Positions 29,601-37,232 are shown, numbered from the stretch's first letter. The stretch: 64,000 nt of DNA from Ignavibacteriales bacterium (GCA_016707285.1 JADJIA010000001.1:682001-746000), one strand, 5' to 3'. Numbers and translations are program-made. Notes: generated by a model from the sequence alone, not told the origin.

Positions 29601-29703
29601 CTCAGGGAGAAGGGCATCCCGCACACTCGTAACGATGGTAAGAGCCGGCTCACTTTATATCCACACCAAGGATAACGGAGAAGAGTTTTTTACCATAGCC
29701 TGA
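26674..29703 (+). CDS. TPR-repeat lipoprotein fused in frame to an AlbA_2/Schlafen-type DNA-binding domain
   Basis: Starts at TTG. Residues 1-21 form a lipoprotein signal with lipobox MLGGC (Cys21). Residues about 60-390 and 500-690 are TPR-like helices similar to BamD/YbgF-type outer-membrane assembly proteins; about 400-490 and 700-785 are low-complexity linkers rich in D/S/L/K/P. From residue 789 on, the sequence changes to an AlbA_2 (divergent AAA-4, Schlafen-like) domain: GESSTTEFKLKF, SFANTKGGYLIFGVND, and a winged-helix-like end. Such domains are cytoplasmic, so the fusion is topologically odd. A GAGGAG ribosome site (29023-29028) stands 9 bases before an in-frame TTG at 29038, so an independent second product is possible. 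Confidence 0.82.
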   Translation: MKSKVFKSLLAVSAVFMLGGCGVWADFTTYFNLYHNAKTLYQDAEEMIIKERKDLFAISEAAIPAGANASLPKVIEKFSKLLQFHNTSSYVDDALFMIGKAFFYQRSYIKASRKFQELIATQPNSDLVLDATLWLAKSEIQMKKFTEGLKYLEEAKQKATAEENREILTEVYIEEVRYLKFSEKYTEAIQKLKDLVSINLSDDISAKAQFEVGELYFEKMKEFSLAGDAYKATLEFDPPFDIEYKSKLAYSICLRKMDKIEESQENLQQMSKEFKFLEKLDEIMLQKGLNLKQLQKYDEAYKQFYTLDTLAVNSVSSGIARFEMGDMYENNLKNFDSAYVYYLKAEKSASTAEYVPRIKEKATLFKRYEGLQTNLYVYTRQLAYLTDPIEFKRDSLKFYADSADAKLADLFSVPVELSDSAKRALDSLKAVKDSLDNLAKIEAPEQFGEDEMVQGRPKQGDNPNGIGDGTNPNQPPVVQKKGWAPVMPVISADSLNSLLVKVYFDLGNVFYGEIIIPDSSYYYYTKMLTDYPQSKYTGQALFSLGNYYLDKNEKATADSIFQVVYENYKNESVVNLAADKLGKPKVVLNTAPADILYEEAEGIYFDKQYGEAVKKYWSVYKLYPETFTAPKSLLAAGFTLENDLNLVDSAFAVYDTLVTRYPQTRFTNKILPKVNFYKEEKARIKKAIDDSLKVISDSLKADSIARNTPKIDSTSIKLPDSLKNLPGGLNQTPDSLKNIPTGIDPTSDSLKKLQESVDPFSDTKQNFPIPSDTINRPKKEELKEEIPPLTNFIKRRDLLDLIEEGESSTTEFKLKFTEPEKIAKVMISFANTKGGYLIFGVNDDKKVVGLESEKTEYEFIKETTNFYITPEIDFMVQFINIDQKELVVVFIPESFNKPHRIQDYKEDLDLNTAQVYIRVNDKSLPASKQMIRIMRAQSSSSPLVKYAIGDLEKKVFFYLESHETIDVNTLAKAANISGRRASRTLVTMVRAGSLYIHTKDNGEEFFTIA
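29038..29703 (+). CDS. Possible separately translated AlbA_2/Schlafen-domain protein inside the fusion
   Basis: This is an internal in-frame start hypothesis for residues 789-1009 of the preceding entry. The TTG at 29038 follows GAGGAG at 29023-29028 with 9-base spacing, better than the ribosome site of the full gene, and lies exactly at the domain boundary. The 222-residue product would be a stand-alone transcription-factor-like protein with an AlbA_2 domain and a C-terminal helix-turn-helix segment (TLAKAANISGRRASRTLVTM). There is no stop codon between the parts, so readthrough or fusion is equally consistent. Confidence 0.4.
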   Translation: MTNFIKRRDLLDLIEEGESSTTEFKLKFTEPEKIAKVMISFANTKGGYLIFGVNDDKKVVGLESEKTEYEFIKETTNFYITPEIDFMVQFINIDQKELVVVFIPESFNKPHRIQDYKEDLDLNTAQVYIRVNDKSLPASKQMIRIMRAQSSSSPLVKYAIGDLEKKVFFYLESHETIDVNTLAKAANISGRRASRTLVTMVRAGSLYIHTKDNGEEFFTIA

Positions 29704-29706
29704 GTT

Positions 29707-30264
29707 TTATGTGTCGTTTGTCCGGTTGTTGTTAAACAATTTCCTGAGTTCGTAAATTGTGATTCCGTATGCCACGGCAACATTTAATGATTGTTTTATT
29801 CCATATTGTGGAATTTCAACCGACAGATCACACAGATCAAGAAGCGCCTGATTCACACCCGTAATTTCATTACCAATGATAAAAAGTAACGGAAATATCT
29901 CTTTTGAGATATCTGTGTAATTTACCGAACTGTCGGTGAGTTCAAGAGCAACAATCGTGTAACCTTTAGTTTTATATTCCTTCACCACCTCAACGGGGTC
30001 TTTCACAAATTCCCATACAACACTTTCCGTGGCACCCAAAGCAGTTTTCATTATATCTTTCACAGGAGGGGCGGGAGTATATCCACACAAATACAACTTT
30101 TCGATCATTGCTCCATCCGATGTTCTAAAAACGGAACCTACATTATAGCTGCTTCTGATTGAATCAAGCAGTACAACAACCGGCATTTTTTCAACTTTAT
30201 GGAGTGTCTCAGGTTTTGCCCTGTTCACCGATATTTCGGCGTGACTTAACTTTCGGTTACCCAT
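29707..30264 (-). CDS. SpoU/TrmH-family RNA 2'-O-methyltransferase
   Basis: The 185 residues contain the three SPOUT motifs: NVGSVFRTSDG (motif 1), LFIIGNEITGV (motif 2) and EIPQYGIKQSLNVAVAYGI (motif 3), which build the SAM-binding trefoil knot. The short length fits the TrmH/TrmL-like group acting on tRNA or rRNA ribose; the exact target is not visible. Its start overlaps the end of rlmN by 8 bases, so it is the last gene in an RNA-modification operon. It converges with the fusion gene at 29703 with only 3 bases between. Confidence 0.88.
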   Translation of the reverse strand: MGNRKLSHAEISVNRAKPETLHKVEKMPVVVLLDSIRSSYNVGSVFRTSDGAMIEKLYLCGYTPAPPVKDIMKTALGATESVVWEFVKDPVEVVKEYKTKGYTIVALELTDSSVNYTDISKEIFPLLFIIGNEITGVNQALLDLCDLSVEIPQYGIKQSLNVAVAYGITIYELRKLFNNNRTNDT

Positions 30265-31330
30265 TATTGTCGATCACCATCCCTGCCAGTTGACCACATG
30301 CTGCGGCTATTTCATCCCCCTGGGTATCACGAACCAAAACTGTAACATCCTCGTCCTTTAGTCTCTCTGCAAACTCTTCTATTCTGTCTCTTGAGGTTGG
30401 GCGCAACTCTCCTGAAAATCCTTCAGGATGCATGTGTTCCAAAGAGTTGAATTTGATTATATTAACTTTTGAAGGCATCCTGCGACAAAGTTTTCCAAGG
30501 GCTTTGATGTCCCTGTCAGTGTCGTTTATCCCCTCAAGCATGGTATATTCATAAGTGATGCGGGTGTTTGTCTTTTTGATGTAATATTCAATCGCTTCAA
30601 TATTCTCTTTTAATGAATATTTGGCATTGATCGGCATAATTTTGGTGCGGGTATCCTCAAAACAGGAGTGAAGTGAGAGTGCAAGTTTGGGTCTTAACCC
30701 CGTATCTGCGAGGTCTCTTATTCTTGGGGCAATTCCGGCAGTGGATACTGTAATCTTTTTTAGCGTAATCCCCTGAGTGGTATCCTGAGCAAATATCTCT
30801 AATGATTTTACGGTTGCATCATAATTGAGAAGTGGCTCCCCCATCCCCATATAGACGATGTTTGTTATCTCTCTGTTGTTTGCCCTTTGAGCAATGGCAT
30901 ACTGGTCGAATATCTCACCTGCGGTAAGATTTCTTTTATATCCCATCAGTCCTGTGGCACAAAATTTACAATCGAGGGGGCATCCAACCTGGGTTGAAAC
31001 ACAGAGTGTAACTCTTTTTTCTTCAGGAATAATCACACATTCGATGAGATGGTCAAGTCCTGTCTTTAATAACAGCTTAACGGTGCCCTCAGAGCTCGAA
31101 ACAGATGTGTTTGTGAGTTCAAGGGTGTTCAAAATTGTGGTATCCCTTAACTTCTCTCTGAGAGGTTTTGAGAGATTTAACATCCCTTCAAAATCGTCAA
31201 TCAGATAATTATACATCCAGTTAAAAACCTGCTCCCCTCTGAACGGTTTTTCGCCATTCTCAGAAAACCATTTTTTTAATTCAGGAAGTGTCATCCCCTT
31301 TAATTGTACTTTTTTTGTTTCAGTTGTCAT
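30257..31330 (-). CDS. rlmN: Dual-specificity 23S rRNA / tRNA adenine-2 methyltransferase
   Basis: A 357-residue radical SAM enzyme with GCPLDCKFCATG holding C117, C121 and C124, GMGEPLLN for SAM binding, and two methyl-carrying cysteines of the RlmN mechanism, the last in AAACGQLAG near the C-terminus. RlmN methylates A2503 of 23S rRNA and A37 of some tRNAs. Its ATG overlaps the queG stop by four bases (ATGA). A 357-residue length fits the family. Confidence 0.95.
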   Translation of the reverse strand: MTTETKKVQLKGMTLPELKKWFSENGEKPFRGEQVFNWMYNYLIDDFEGMLNLSKPLREKLRDTTILNTLELTNTSVSSSEGTVKLLLKTGLDHLIECVIIPEEKRVTLCVSTQVGCPLDCKFCATGLMGYKRNLTAGEIFDQYAIAQRANNREITNIVYMGMGEPLLNYDATVKSLEIFAQDTTQGITLKKITVSTAGIAPRIRDLADTGLRPKLALSLHSCFEDTRTKIMPINAKYSLKENIEAIEYYIKKTNTRITYEYTMLEGINDTDRDIKALGKLCRRMPSKVNIIKFNSLEHMHPEGFSGELRPTSRDRIEEFAERLKDEDVTVLVRDTQGDEIAAACGQLAGMVIDNNG

Positions 31331-32289
31331 TTCTTTTTTCTTTTGATAAATTCACTGTTTCTTCTCATCCCTTTTAATTTGCTTCGAAGAATTGGGCTCT
31401 CTGCAAAGATTTTTTTAAATTGATCATTTTCAATTTTATCAAAAAAATCAGGATCAAACTCTTTGTTTAACGACGGGATAGAGATTTCGTCAGAGATGTT
31501 AATTCCGCTTTTAAAATCGGGTGATTTAGTCTCTTGTTTAAACTTTTTATTCCAGGGACAAACATCCTGACAGATATCACATCCAAATATCCAGTCTTCC
31601 ATTTTCCCTTCAAACTCGACGCCAATTTCTCCTTTGTTCTCGATCGTCAGGAAAGAGATACATCTGCTGCCATCAACAACATATTCTTGTCTGATTGCAT
31701 CTGTTGGGCAAGCATCGATGCAAGCGGTGCAACTTCCACAATGGTCTTCAACTATAATCGATGGAGTAAATTCGAGATCGGTAAAGATATTTGCAATAAA
31801 AAACCAACTTCCCCAATCCCGGTTAATTATGTTTGTATGTTTCCCCATCCAGCCTAATCCTGCTCTTAAAGCCCAGGCTTTATCCATCACAGCACCCGTG
31901 TCAACATAACTTTTTGTTTCACAACCGGGGAATAAAATCTTTAATTCAGCTTCAAATATTTTAAGTTTTTCCCATATCACGAGATGATAATCTCTCCCCC
32001 ACGCATATCTTGAAACCTTACCTGTTCCCGGAGAAAAATCGCCCGGTTGCCAGTAGTTAAGTCCAAGTGAAATTACAGATTTTGCAGAAGGAAGAATGGT
32101 TGTTGGATCAAATCTCTTTTCCCTGTTTTTTTCCATATAGATCATTGAGCCATGATATCCGGCATTTAGCCATTCTGATAGTCGGGCAGTTTCAACTTCT
32201 AATTTTTCAATTTCAGCAAACCCAACAAGATCAAAACCGAGTTTTTGTGCAATTGCCTCCGTCTCTTTTTTTTTAGTCACCATTTCCAA
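31327..32289 (-). CDS. queG: Epoxyqueuosine reductase
   Basis: The 320-residue protein has the QueG layout: a cobalamin-binding N-terminal region (LGLNYWQPG, WALRAGLGWMGKHTN) and two 4Fe-4S cluster motifs, CGSCTACIDACPTDAI and CDICQDVCPWN. It reduces epoxyqueuosine to queuosine at tRNA position 34 and needs B12, as does MetH in this window. It overlaps rlmN downstream by 4 bases and the Rieske gene upstream by 13 bases, so translation is coupled. The C-terminal HEAT part of longer QueG proteins is absent. Confidence 0.94.
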   Translation of the reverse strand: MEMVTKKKETEAIAQKLGFDLVGFAEIEKLEVETARLSEWLNAGYHGSMIYMEKNREKRFDPTTILPSAKSVISLGLNYWQPGDFSPGTGKVSRYAWGRDYHLVIWEKLKIFEAELKILFPGCETKSYVDTGAVMDKAWALRAGLGWMGKHTNIINRDWGSWFFIANIFTDLEFTPSIIVEDHCGSCTACIDACPTDAIRQEYVVDGSRCISFLTIENKGEIGVEFEGKMEDWIFGCDICQDVCPWNKKFKQETKSPDFKSGINISDEISIPSLNKEFDPDFFDKIENDQFKKIFAESPILRSKLKGMRRNSEFIKRKKK

Positions 32290-32612
32290 TGGGGCGTTTC
32301 TTCCTCTACGGTTACATAGATGTAGCCCTCCTTTATTTCAACGGGGAAAACCCTCAATCCGGGTCTTCCGGTATCCTTATTACCGGTTTCGAGTTCAAAT
32401 CTCCATCCATGGATCGGACATACCACAAACCCCTCCTCAATAAAACCGGAATATATAGCAGCCGGATGTTGATGGGGACAAATATTACTTACAGCATGAA
32501 TCTTGTCACCCACTTTAAAGATGGCAACTTCCTCACCGTTTATAATAAACCTCTTCCCCTCCCCTTCGGTAAGTTGCGAAACTTTGCACAGTTTTTTAGT
32601 TATTGGGTCCAT
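32277..32612 (-). CDS. Small Rieske 2Fe-2S protein (NirD/ferredoxin-like)
   Basis: A 111-residue single-domain Rieske protein with C45-P-H47 and C65-P-I-H68 separated by 17 residues, the ligands of a 2Fe-2S cluster. It lacks a signal peptide and membrane anchor, so it is a soluble electron carrier of the NirD or dioxygenase-ferredoxin type. It overlaps queG by 13 bases; it could be an electron donor to that enzyme, but this is only context-based inference. Confidence 0.87.
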   Translation of the reverse strand: MDPITKKLCKVSQLTEGEGKRFIINGEEVAIFKVGDKIHAVSNICPHQHPAAIYSGFIEEGFVVCPIHGWRFELETGNKDTGRPGLRVFPVEIKEGYIYVTVEEETPHWKW

Positions 32613-32653
32613 GTTTCTCCAAAGGCGGATCGCCGGTTTTCTTGAGAATTAAA

Positions 32654-33502
32654 TCAAATTGTTAAAATTTTCTCCCTGATTCCGTATCCATTTTCTTTTT
32701 TCTCTATTTTTACACCCACAACTTTTGGGTCGTGTTGGAGTATGAGAGTCCAATCTTCCTCAACCGCAGCAGCATAAACTTCCTTTTTCTCCTGAAGTGT
32801 GATCAAAGGTTGCAAGTCATATCCCATAATATAAGGAAGAGGAACATGACCATGTGTTGGCACAAGATCAGCACAATAAAAGAGTGTATTTGAGGTGTCG
32901 GAAATTTTCACACACTGTTGACCAAATGTGTGTCCGTTAATCATTTTTAGAGTAATTCCATCGAGAAATTCCTCTGTGTTGTCATCAATAAGTTCAAGTA
33001 CACCTGCATGCATCAGTGGTTCAAAATTGCTTTTGATGTAACTCCCTCTGTCCCGGTCCGATGGATTAATCCCCCACTCATAGTTTTTCTTTTTTACATA
33101 ATAACGCGCATTAGGGAAAGCGGGAATAAAACTTTCACCGTTTGCTTTTACGGAACCACCTGTATGGTCAAAATGCAGATGTGTAAGCAGCACTTTCGTA
33201 ATCTCGTCGGGCCTAATCCCTTCCATTTCGAGACACTTGTCAAGAGAAACATTTGGATCAATTGCGTAGATACTCCGTGATTTTTCATTCCACCTGTCTC
33301 CCATCCCGGTATCAATGAGCATTTTTTCATTGTCCCATTCCAAAAGCAGCAACCTTGTTGCCATGGCAATTCTGTTTGACTCATCTGCAGGATTGGTTTT
33401 TTCCCATAAAGGTTTTGGAATGATGCCAAACATGGCTCCACCATCAAGGGCAATATAGCCTGCTTCCAATACTTTTACCGAATATTTGCCTATTCTCATC
33501 AC
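32654..33502 (-). CDS. MBL-fold metallo-hydrolase
   Basis: The 282 residues contain the zinc-binding LTHLHFDHTGG (H-x-H-x-D-H), MINGHTFGQQ and YCADLVPTHGH motifs of the metallo-beta-lactamase superfamily, with a final HDPKV. It resembles the quorum-quenching lactonase / general hydrolase subgroup without a signal peptide. Substrate unknown. It lies 41 bases upstream of the Rieske gene on the same strand and may be the first gene of that operon; it is divergent from the FAD enzyme at 33580. Confidence 0.85.
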   Translation of the reverse strand: MMRIGKYSVKVLEAGYIALDGGAMFGIIPKPLWEKTNPADESNRIAMATRLLLLEWDNEKMLIDTGMGDRWNEKSRSIYAIDPNVSLDKCLEMEGIRPDEITKVLLTHLHFDHTGGSVKANGESFIPAFPNARYYVKKKNYEWGINPSDRDRGSYIKSNFEPLMHAGVLELIDDNTEEFLDGITLKMINGHTFGQQCVKISDTSNTLFYCADLVPTHGHVPLPYIMGYDLQPLITLQEKKEVYAAAVEEDWTLILQHDPKVVGVKIEKKENGYGIREKILTI

Positions 33503-33579
33503 TTTTCTTTATTTTATGTAGCACAAAAATAATAAAATCATAAATCGTTTTCCTCCTGTTTTTTTAGAGGTCCATTTAA

Positions 33580-35118
33580 TTGAAGAAACCAGAAAAATTT
33601 GATGTTATAATAGCCGGAAGCAGTTTGGCAGAATTTTCTGCCGGTATAGTGCTGCAAAAGTTCTTTGGCAAAAATACTGCCATAGTAACCGGAATAGATA
33701 ACAACAAAAGTTCACAATCAATCGATTTTTTATCCGCTTCTTTGTTCACCGGTCAGATGGAACCTGATAGCTTTATCAGGAAAATTTCCAACTATCTTAC
33801 CGACAATAAACTCACCTGGGAAAAACTTCCATCTGTTTATGAAAGGCATTTTTATCCAAAATGGAGGCTCAATCTTTCCGATAATCTTGCTGCTTACATG
33901 GGTGAACTAAAAAAACTTTTCCCCAAGGATAAAGGCAATATAGATATTTATTTTCGGGATATCCAACATGCTGCCGATTATACCAGCTTTTTTCTTCTTC
34001 GTTTTATCCTTCCCCCGGTACTGCATACCGTCAGTGAAAGATTTTTTGCAACGGGGAAAAAGTTTGCAACCCTCTCCGTGGAAGAATTTATTGATTCACT
34101 ATCAACCGATAAAAACCTGAAAACAGCCTTGAGTGGACAACTTCAAAATTTTGCATCATGTCGTGAAAGCACCGGATTTATCTTTCATGCCATGAATATG
34201 ATGGGAACTCTGAATGGTGCCTTTGCTCCAAAGGGTGGACCCGAAGTTATGTATAACCAACTTAAATCGAGTTACATCTCCCATGGTGGAACACTTTTGG
34301 AATCATCAACAATAGACGAAGTGACCATCTCGGGCAAAACAATAAAGGATTTGTCGGTTATTAATTCAGACAGTAAGACATCCCGGTTGAAGTGTAATAA
34401 AATATTTTGGGGAATGGGAATGGAGAATCTTCCCGCACTGGTGAAAGATGAAAAAATCAGGACACAACTCACGAATTTAAGTCCTGTAAAGGAATTTGTT
34501 CCCTACCCGATACTGTTCGAAATAAATTTCAACGATGCAATAAAAAAACTCAATTCCAAAGGTGAAATATTCCGGCTTTTCCCCTCCAATCAAGCAGATG
34601 CCGACGAAATTCCACAAGGATGTAATCTTTATCCCGTTTATTCGGCAGAATCCACAGATTCCATGCCTGATAAATATATTGCTGTTGTTTTTGTGAATGG
34701 TGACGATCCGGGAACTTTCCTTCAAAACGAAAAGAATATCTCTGATTTGAAGGGTTATCTAATGGATATGATCAATTTATATATAAAAGATTTTGGAGGT
34801 TGTATATCTTCAGTTGAACAGATTATACCGGGAGCATTAACAAAAAGTTTTTATATCAATCCATATGGTACCGTGATGCCCTCAACCGGTAAAATCAAAA
34901 CACAGCTTCACAAAAATCCTTACCGGTTAAATAATCTTTTTGTTACCGGTGCGGATCTCTTTATTCCGGGTGTAACAGCTTCTATCATGTCGGGAATTAC
35001 TACTGTGGGTGTGGCTTTTGGAGCTTTTCGATTTTTCCGGTTCTTCCGCTATTTGAAACAACAGGCAAATAAAAAAGTGAAGATAAAAATCAAACCCTTA
35101 AAGGTTAAAAGATTTTAA
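33580..35118 (+). CDS. FAD-dependent oxidoreductase-like protein (phytoene desaturase/NAD(P)-binding superfamily)
   Basis: Starts at TTG 33580 (MKKPEKFDVIIAG). The 512 residues begin with a dinucleotide-binding fold whose glycine loop is GSSLAEFSAG, a variant of G-x-G-x-x-G. The C-terminal part NNLFVTGADLFIPGVTASIM is like the FAD-binding end of CrtI and related amine oxidases. A hydrophobic stretch and a Lys-rich tail (about 480-512) suggest membrane contact. The changed glycine motif weakens the enzyme assignment; the substrate is unknown. A shared hairpin separates it from the convergent ferredoxin gene. Confidence 0.65.
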   Translation: MKKPEKFDVIIAGSSLAEFSAGIVLQKFFGKNTAIVTGIDNNKSSQSIDFLSASLFTGQMEPDSFIRKISNYLTDNKLTWEKLPSVYERHFYPKWRLNLSDNLAAYMGELKKLFPKDKGNIDIYFRDIQHAADYTSFFLLRFILPPVLHTVSERFFATGKKFATLSVEEFIDSLSTDKNLKTALSGQLQNFASCRESTGFIFHAMNMMGTLNGAFAPKGGPEVMYNQLKSSYISHGGTLLESSTIDEVTISGKTIKDLSVINSDSKTSRLKCNKIFWGMGMENLPALVKDEKIRTQLTNLSPVKEFVPYPILFEINFNDAIKKLNSKGEIFRLFPSNQADADEIPQGCNLYPVYSAESTDSMPDKYIAVVFVNGDDPGTFLQNEKNISDLKGYLMDMINLYIKDFGGCISSVEQIIPGALTKSFYINPYGTVMPSTGKIKTQLHKNPYRLNNLFVTGADLFIPGVTASIMSGITTVGVAFGAFRFFRFFRYLKQQANKKVKIKIKPLKVKRF

Positions 35119-35125
35119 TTTTAGG

Positions 35126-35183
35126 TGTAAAGTAGAGAAGAATTAAGGTTCTTTTTAGGGAATCCTCTCTTCTCTACTTCACA
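35126..35183. terminator. Bidirectional terminator between convergent genes
   Basis: AAGTAGAGAAGA (from 35130) pairs with TCTTCTCTACTT (to 35179) around a loop of about 27 bases, with T runs on either side. It lies between the 33580 gene and the ferredoxin gene. Confidence 0.65.
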
Positions 35184-35194
35184 TAAATTTTTTG

Positions 35195-35527
35195 TTATCT
35201 GCCGAGTTCGTCGAGATAGTCTTTTTTCTTCAGAAGTTCTTCTTCTGTTTCTACATGATTTGGATCAGGCAAACAGCAGTCAACAGGACAAACAGCCGCG
35301 CATTGAGGTTCATCATGGAAACCCTTACACTCGGTACACTTATCGGGCGATATGTAATAAAAATCTGCTGAAAAAAATCCTTCAGCACCTGAAGGCGCGG
35401 CCGCTCCTTCACCATAAGTTTTGCCGGCAAGCTCCCACTCCCTGCCACCTTCATAGATTGCAGTATTAGGACACTCAGGTTCACAAGCTCCACAATTGAT
35501 ACAGTCGGTTGTGATAAATATTGCCAT
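35195..35527 (-). CDS. 4Fe-4S dicluster ferredoxin
   Basis: The 110 residues hold CINCGACEPECPNTAIYEGG near the N-terminus and CTECKGFHDEPQCAAVCPVD in the second half, so two cubane clusters can be bound. The spacing of the second motif (CxxC-x7-C-x3-C) is that of the YfhL/alvin-type ferredoxins. An insertion of about 25 residues between the motifs contains a Gly/Ala-rich loop. It works as a soluble electron carrier; no dedicated partner gene is adjacent. Confidence 0.9.
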   Translation of the reverse strand: MAIFITTDCINCGACEPECPNTAIYEGGREWELAGKTYGEGAAAPSGAEGFFSADFYYISPDKCTECKGFHDEPQCAAVCPVDCCLPDPNHVETEEELLKKKDYLDELGR

Positions 35528-35721
35528 AATTTTTCTCCGGTTTTTCCAAATATTTAAATCAGAATTTAAAGTCTTAAAATAAATATTTTTGATAAAATAA
35601 CAATGAGTTGAAAAATTTTAATTGTAATAGACAAGATTAATCAATTTTTATGTTCCAATCAATAGATAAGCAGAGTATTACTTCGATTTTGTTTATTTTT
35701 AAACGATTAAATGAAGAAATT

Positions 35722-36036
35722 ATGAAGAATGTCCTCGTCACTTTTGAAGTTGACCCAAAGAATCTTGAATACACTCTTGAACTTGTAACCGAATTTGCGG
35801 TGAGTATTAAGGAATTGAACCCCGGTTTGGTGTTTTATAAATCATTTACAACAGCTGCCAAGCCGACAAGGTTTGTTCACCTCCTCTCCTTCAACACCGA
35901 AGAAGACTATGTAAACTACCGCAAAAATGTAAAAACAAAAAAATACACTGTTAAACTTCACGCCCTCTCAAAAGTCCTCCCCGTTTTCACCGAACTTAAT
36001 GAAGTGGCAAGTGTTGAAATTGAAAATAATACCTGA
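35722..36036 (+). CDS. Small ABM-like (antibiotic biosynthesis monooxygenase fold) protein
   Basis: The start at 35722 was preferred because the domain begins there (MKNVLVTFEVDP); an upstream ATG at 35650 would add 24 residues of AT-rich, non-domain sequence. The 104 residues follow the beta-alpha-beta pattern of dimeric alpha/beta-barrel proteins (FVHLLSFNTEEDYVNYRKN). Proteins of this fold include quinol monooxygenases and many of unknown role. I would not assign an enzyme activity. Confidence 0.6.
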   Translation: MKNVLVTFEVDPKNLEYTLELVTEFAVSIKELNPGLVFYKSFTTAAKPTRFVHLLSFNTEEDYVNYRKNVKTKKYTVKLHALSKVLPVFTELNEVASVEIENNT

Positions 36037-36062
36037 TATTTAATACCTAATACCTTAAATTT
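36033..36062. repeat. Short TTAATACCTAATACC words (family C)
   Basis: tgatatttaatacctaatacctta directly after the stop codon is built of taatacc units; the complementary ggtattaagtatta words occur at 58308-58340. Confidence 0.4.
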
Positions 36063-36119
36063 ACTTCGTTTTCACTCTCTCCACAAAGAAATAAGTTCCT
36101 ATCGATACAGCAAGCAATA

Positions 36120-36566
36120 TCAAGGTTCCACCAAATTCGGGGTGAACACCGCTGAAAAACTTTTGAAGGAGTTTAAAAATTCCTGCAGGAATGAAAGATC
36201 AATTTTCGAAAAGTCAATTAGTGGCTTTTGATCTTTGGGATCGAGGGTCTTACCAACCTCAAACGCATATCCAAAAAGAATAAGCAACATCGTGGTTAAA
36301 CCGATCAACATCCCGATAAAAAACTTTTTTCCACCTTCAGAAGGTTTTACAACCCGGCTGATTCTCTTCAATACCATCATATTAAGAGTTGGCGGTGCTT
36401 CTTCAATCTGAATTTTTTGAAATGAATTGTGAGCTTTCTGCAGAAGTAAATATTCCAGCTCACAATTTTTACATTCTGATATGTGATGTAAAAATTCACG
36501 GCGTGTGGAATCATCCACCTCACCATCAATCATCTTATTGAAAAATTCGTCATTATAATGTTTCAT
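36120..36566 (-). CDS. Zinc-finger-type anti-sigma factor, probably frameshifted near its 3' end
   Basis: The N-terminus has the H-x3-C-x2-C motif HISECKNCE of zf-HC2 anti-sigma factors, followed by a transmembrane helix (FFIGMLIGLTTMLLILFGYAF, about 92-112). It is encoded with a 4-base overlap after the ECF sigma gene and should hold it inactive at the membrane. The annotated frame ends with an unremarkable tail, while the -1 frame from about 36190 down to TAA at 36061-36063 encodes a second hydrophobic segment ending in GGTLILLAVSIGTYFFVERV. The native protein therefore probably ends at 36061 and has two membrane helices; one base appears to be missing near 36190-36200. Confidence 0.8.
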   Translation of the reverse strand: MKHYNDEFFNKMIDGEVDDSTRREFLHHISECKNCELEYLLLQKAHNSFQKIQIEEAPPTLNMMVLKRISRVVKPSEGGKKFFIGMLIGLTTMLLILFGYAFEVGKTLDPKDQKPLIDFSKIDLSFLQEFLNSFKSFSAVFTPNLVEP

Positions 36567-37129
36567 CTGAGTTCATCTTCAAGATTGTTTTCTTTAATCA
36601 ATTTTTTTAATGCATTGCGCGATCTGTGCAACAGCACTTTAACATTTGGTACACCGGTATTTAATATCACCGAAATTTCTTCACAACTCATCTCTTCAAG
36701 ATAAAAAAGGTTGATTACTGCGGCATAATTTGGTGGCAGTTTCTCAATAACTCTGTTAAGCAGTTCTTTTTCCTCTTTTTTCCTTCCTGAAGTGTCTGCA
36801 TCAGGATCTTCAAAATCGAGTTCTTCCCCAATTGATAACATCATCTCCTCAATTTGCCGCTTTTTCATCCCTATTCTCGAAAGGGTTGTATTATACACTA
36901 TACGGTAAAACCAGGTTGAAAATAATGAATCACCTTTAAAAGATTTTAGGTTATTATAGGCTTTAACAAAACAATCCTGCAACACTTCCTCTGCATCCAT
37001 CCTGTTTTTCAACATTCTGAATATCATCGAGAAAGCTTTGTGTTTGTAACGATCGATCAGAAGTGAATAGTCAGATACATTTCCTCTTCTTACCGATTCG
37101 ATTATTTCCAGGTCGTCTAATTTTGCCAT
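36563..37129 (-). CDS. ECF-type sigma-70 family RNA polymerase sigma factor
   Basis: The 188 residues show region 2 (SLLIDRYKHKAFSMIFRML ... DAEEVLQDCFVKAYNNL) and region 4 (NYAAVINLFYLEEMSCEEIS ... VKVLLHRSRNALKKLI). It overlaps the anti-sigma gene by four bases. Just upstream on the minus strand stands a TGTAACC-17-GTCTAA promoter that equals the one for the divergent membrane-protein genes, so it probably controls itself and them. Its ATG lies only a few bases from the expected transcription start, suggesting a nearly leaderless mRNA. Confidence 0.92.
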   Translation of the reverse strand: MAKLDDLEIIESVRRGNVSDYSLLIDRYKHKAFSMIFRMLKNRMDAEEVLQDCFVKAYNNLKSFKGDSLFSTWFYRIVYNTTLSRIGMKKRQIEEMMLSIGEELDFEDPDADTSGRKKEEKELLNRVIEKLPPNYAAVINLFYLEEMSCEEISVILNTGVPNVKVLLHRSRNALKKLIKENNLEDELR

Positions 37130-37137
37130 ACAATACT

Positions 37138-37167
37138 TTAGACCGGAGAGAGTTGAAAATGGTTACA
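37138..37167 (-). promoter_or_regulatory. ECF-type promoter for the sigma/anti-sigma operon
   Basis: On the minus strand TGTAACC (37167-37161) and GTCTAA (37143-37138) are 17 bases apart. The AAC and GTC cores are typical of ECF promoters. The spacing and both boxes match those at 37233-37262 on the other strand. Confidence 0.7.
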
Positions 37168-37232
37168 TCTGACTATTAAATAAATTTTCATGAATGCAAT
37201 AATACAAAATTGAAAATATTTTTCTTCATTGG

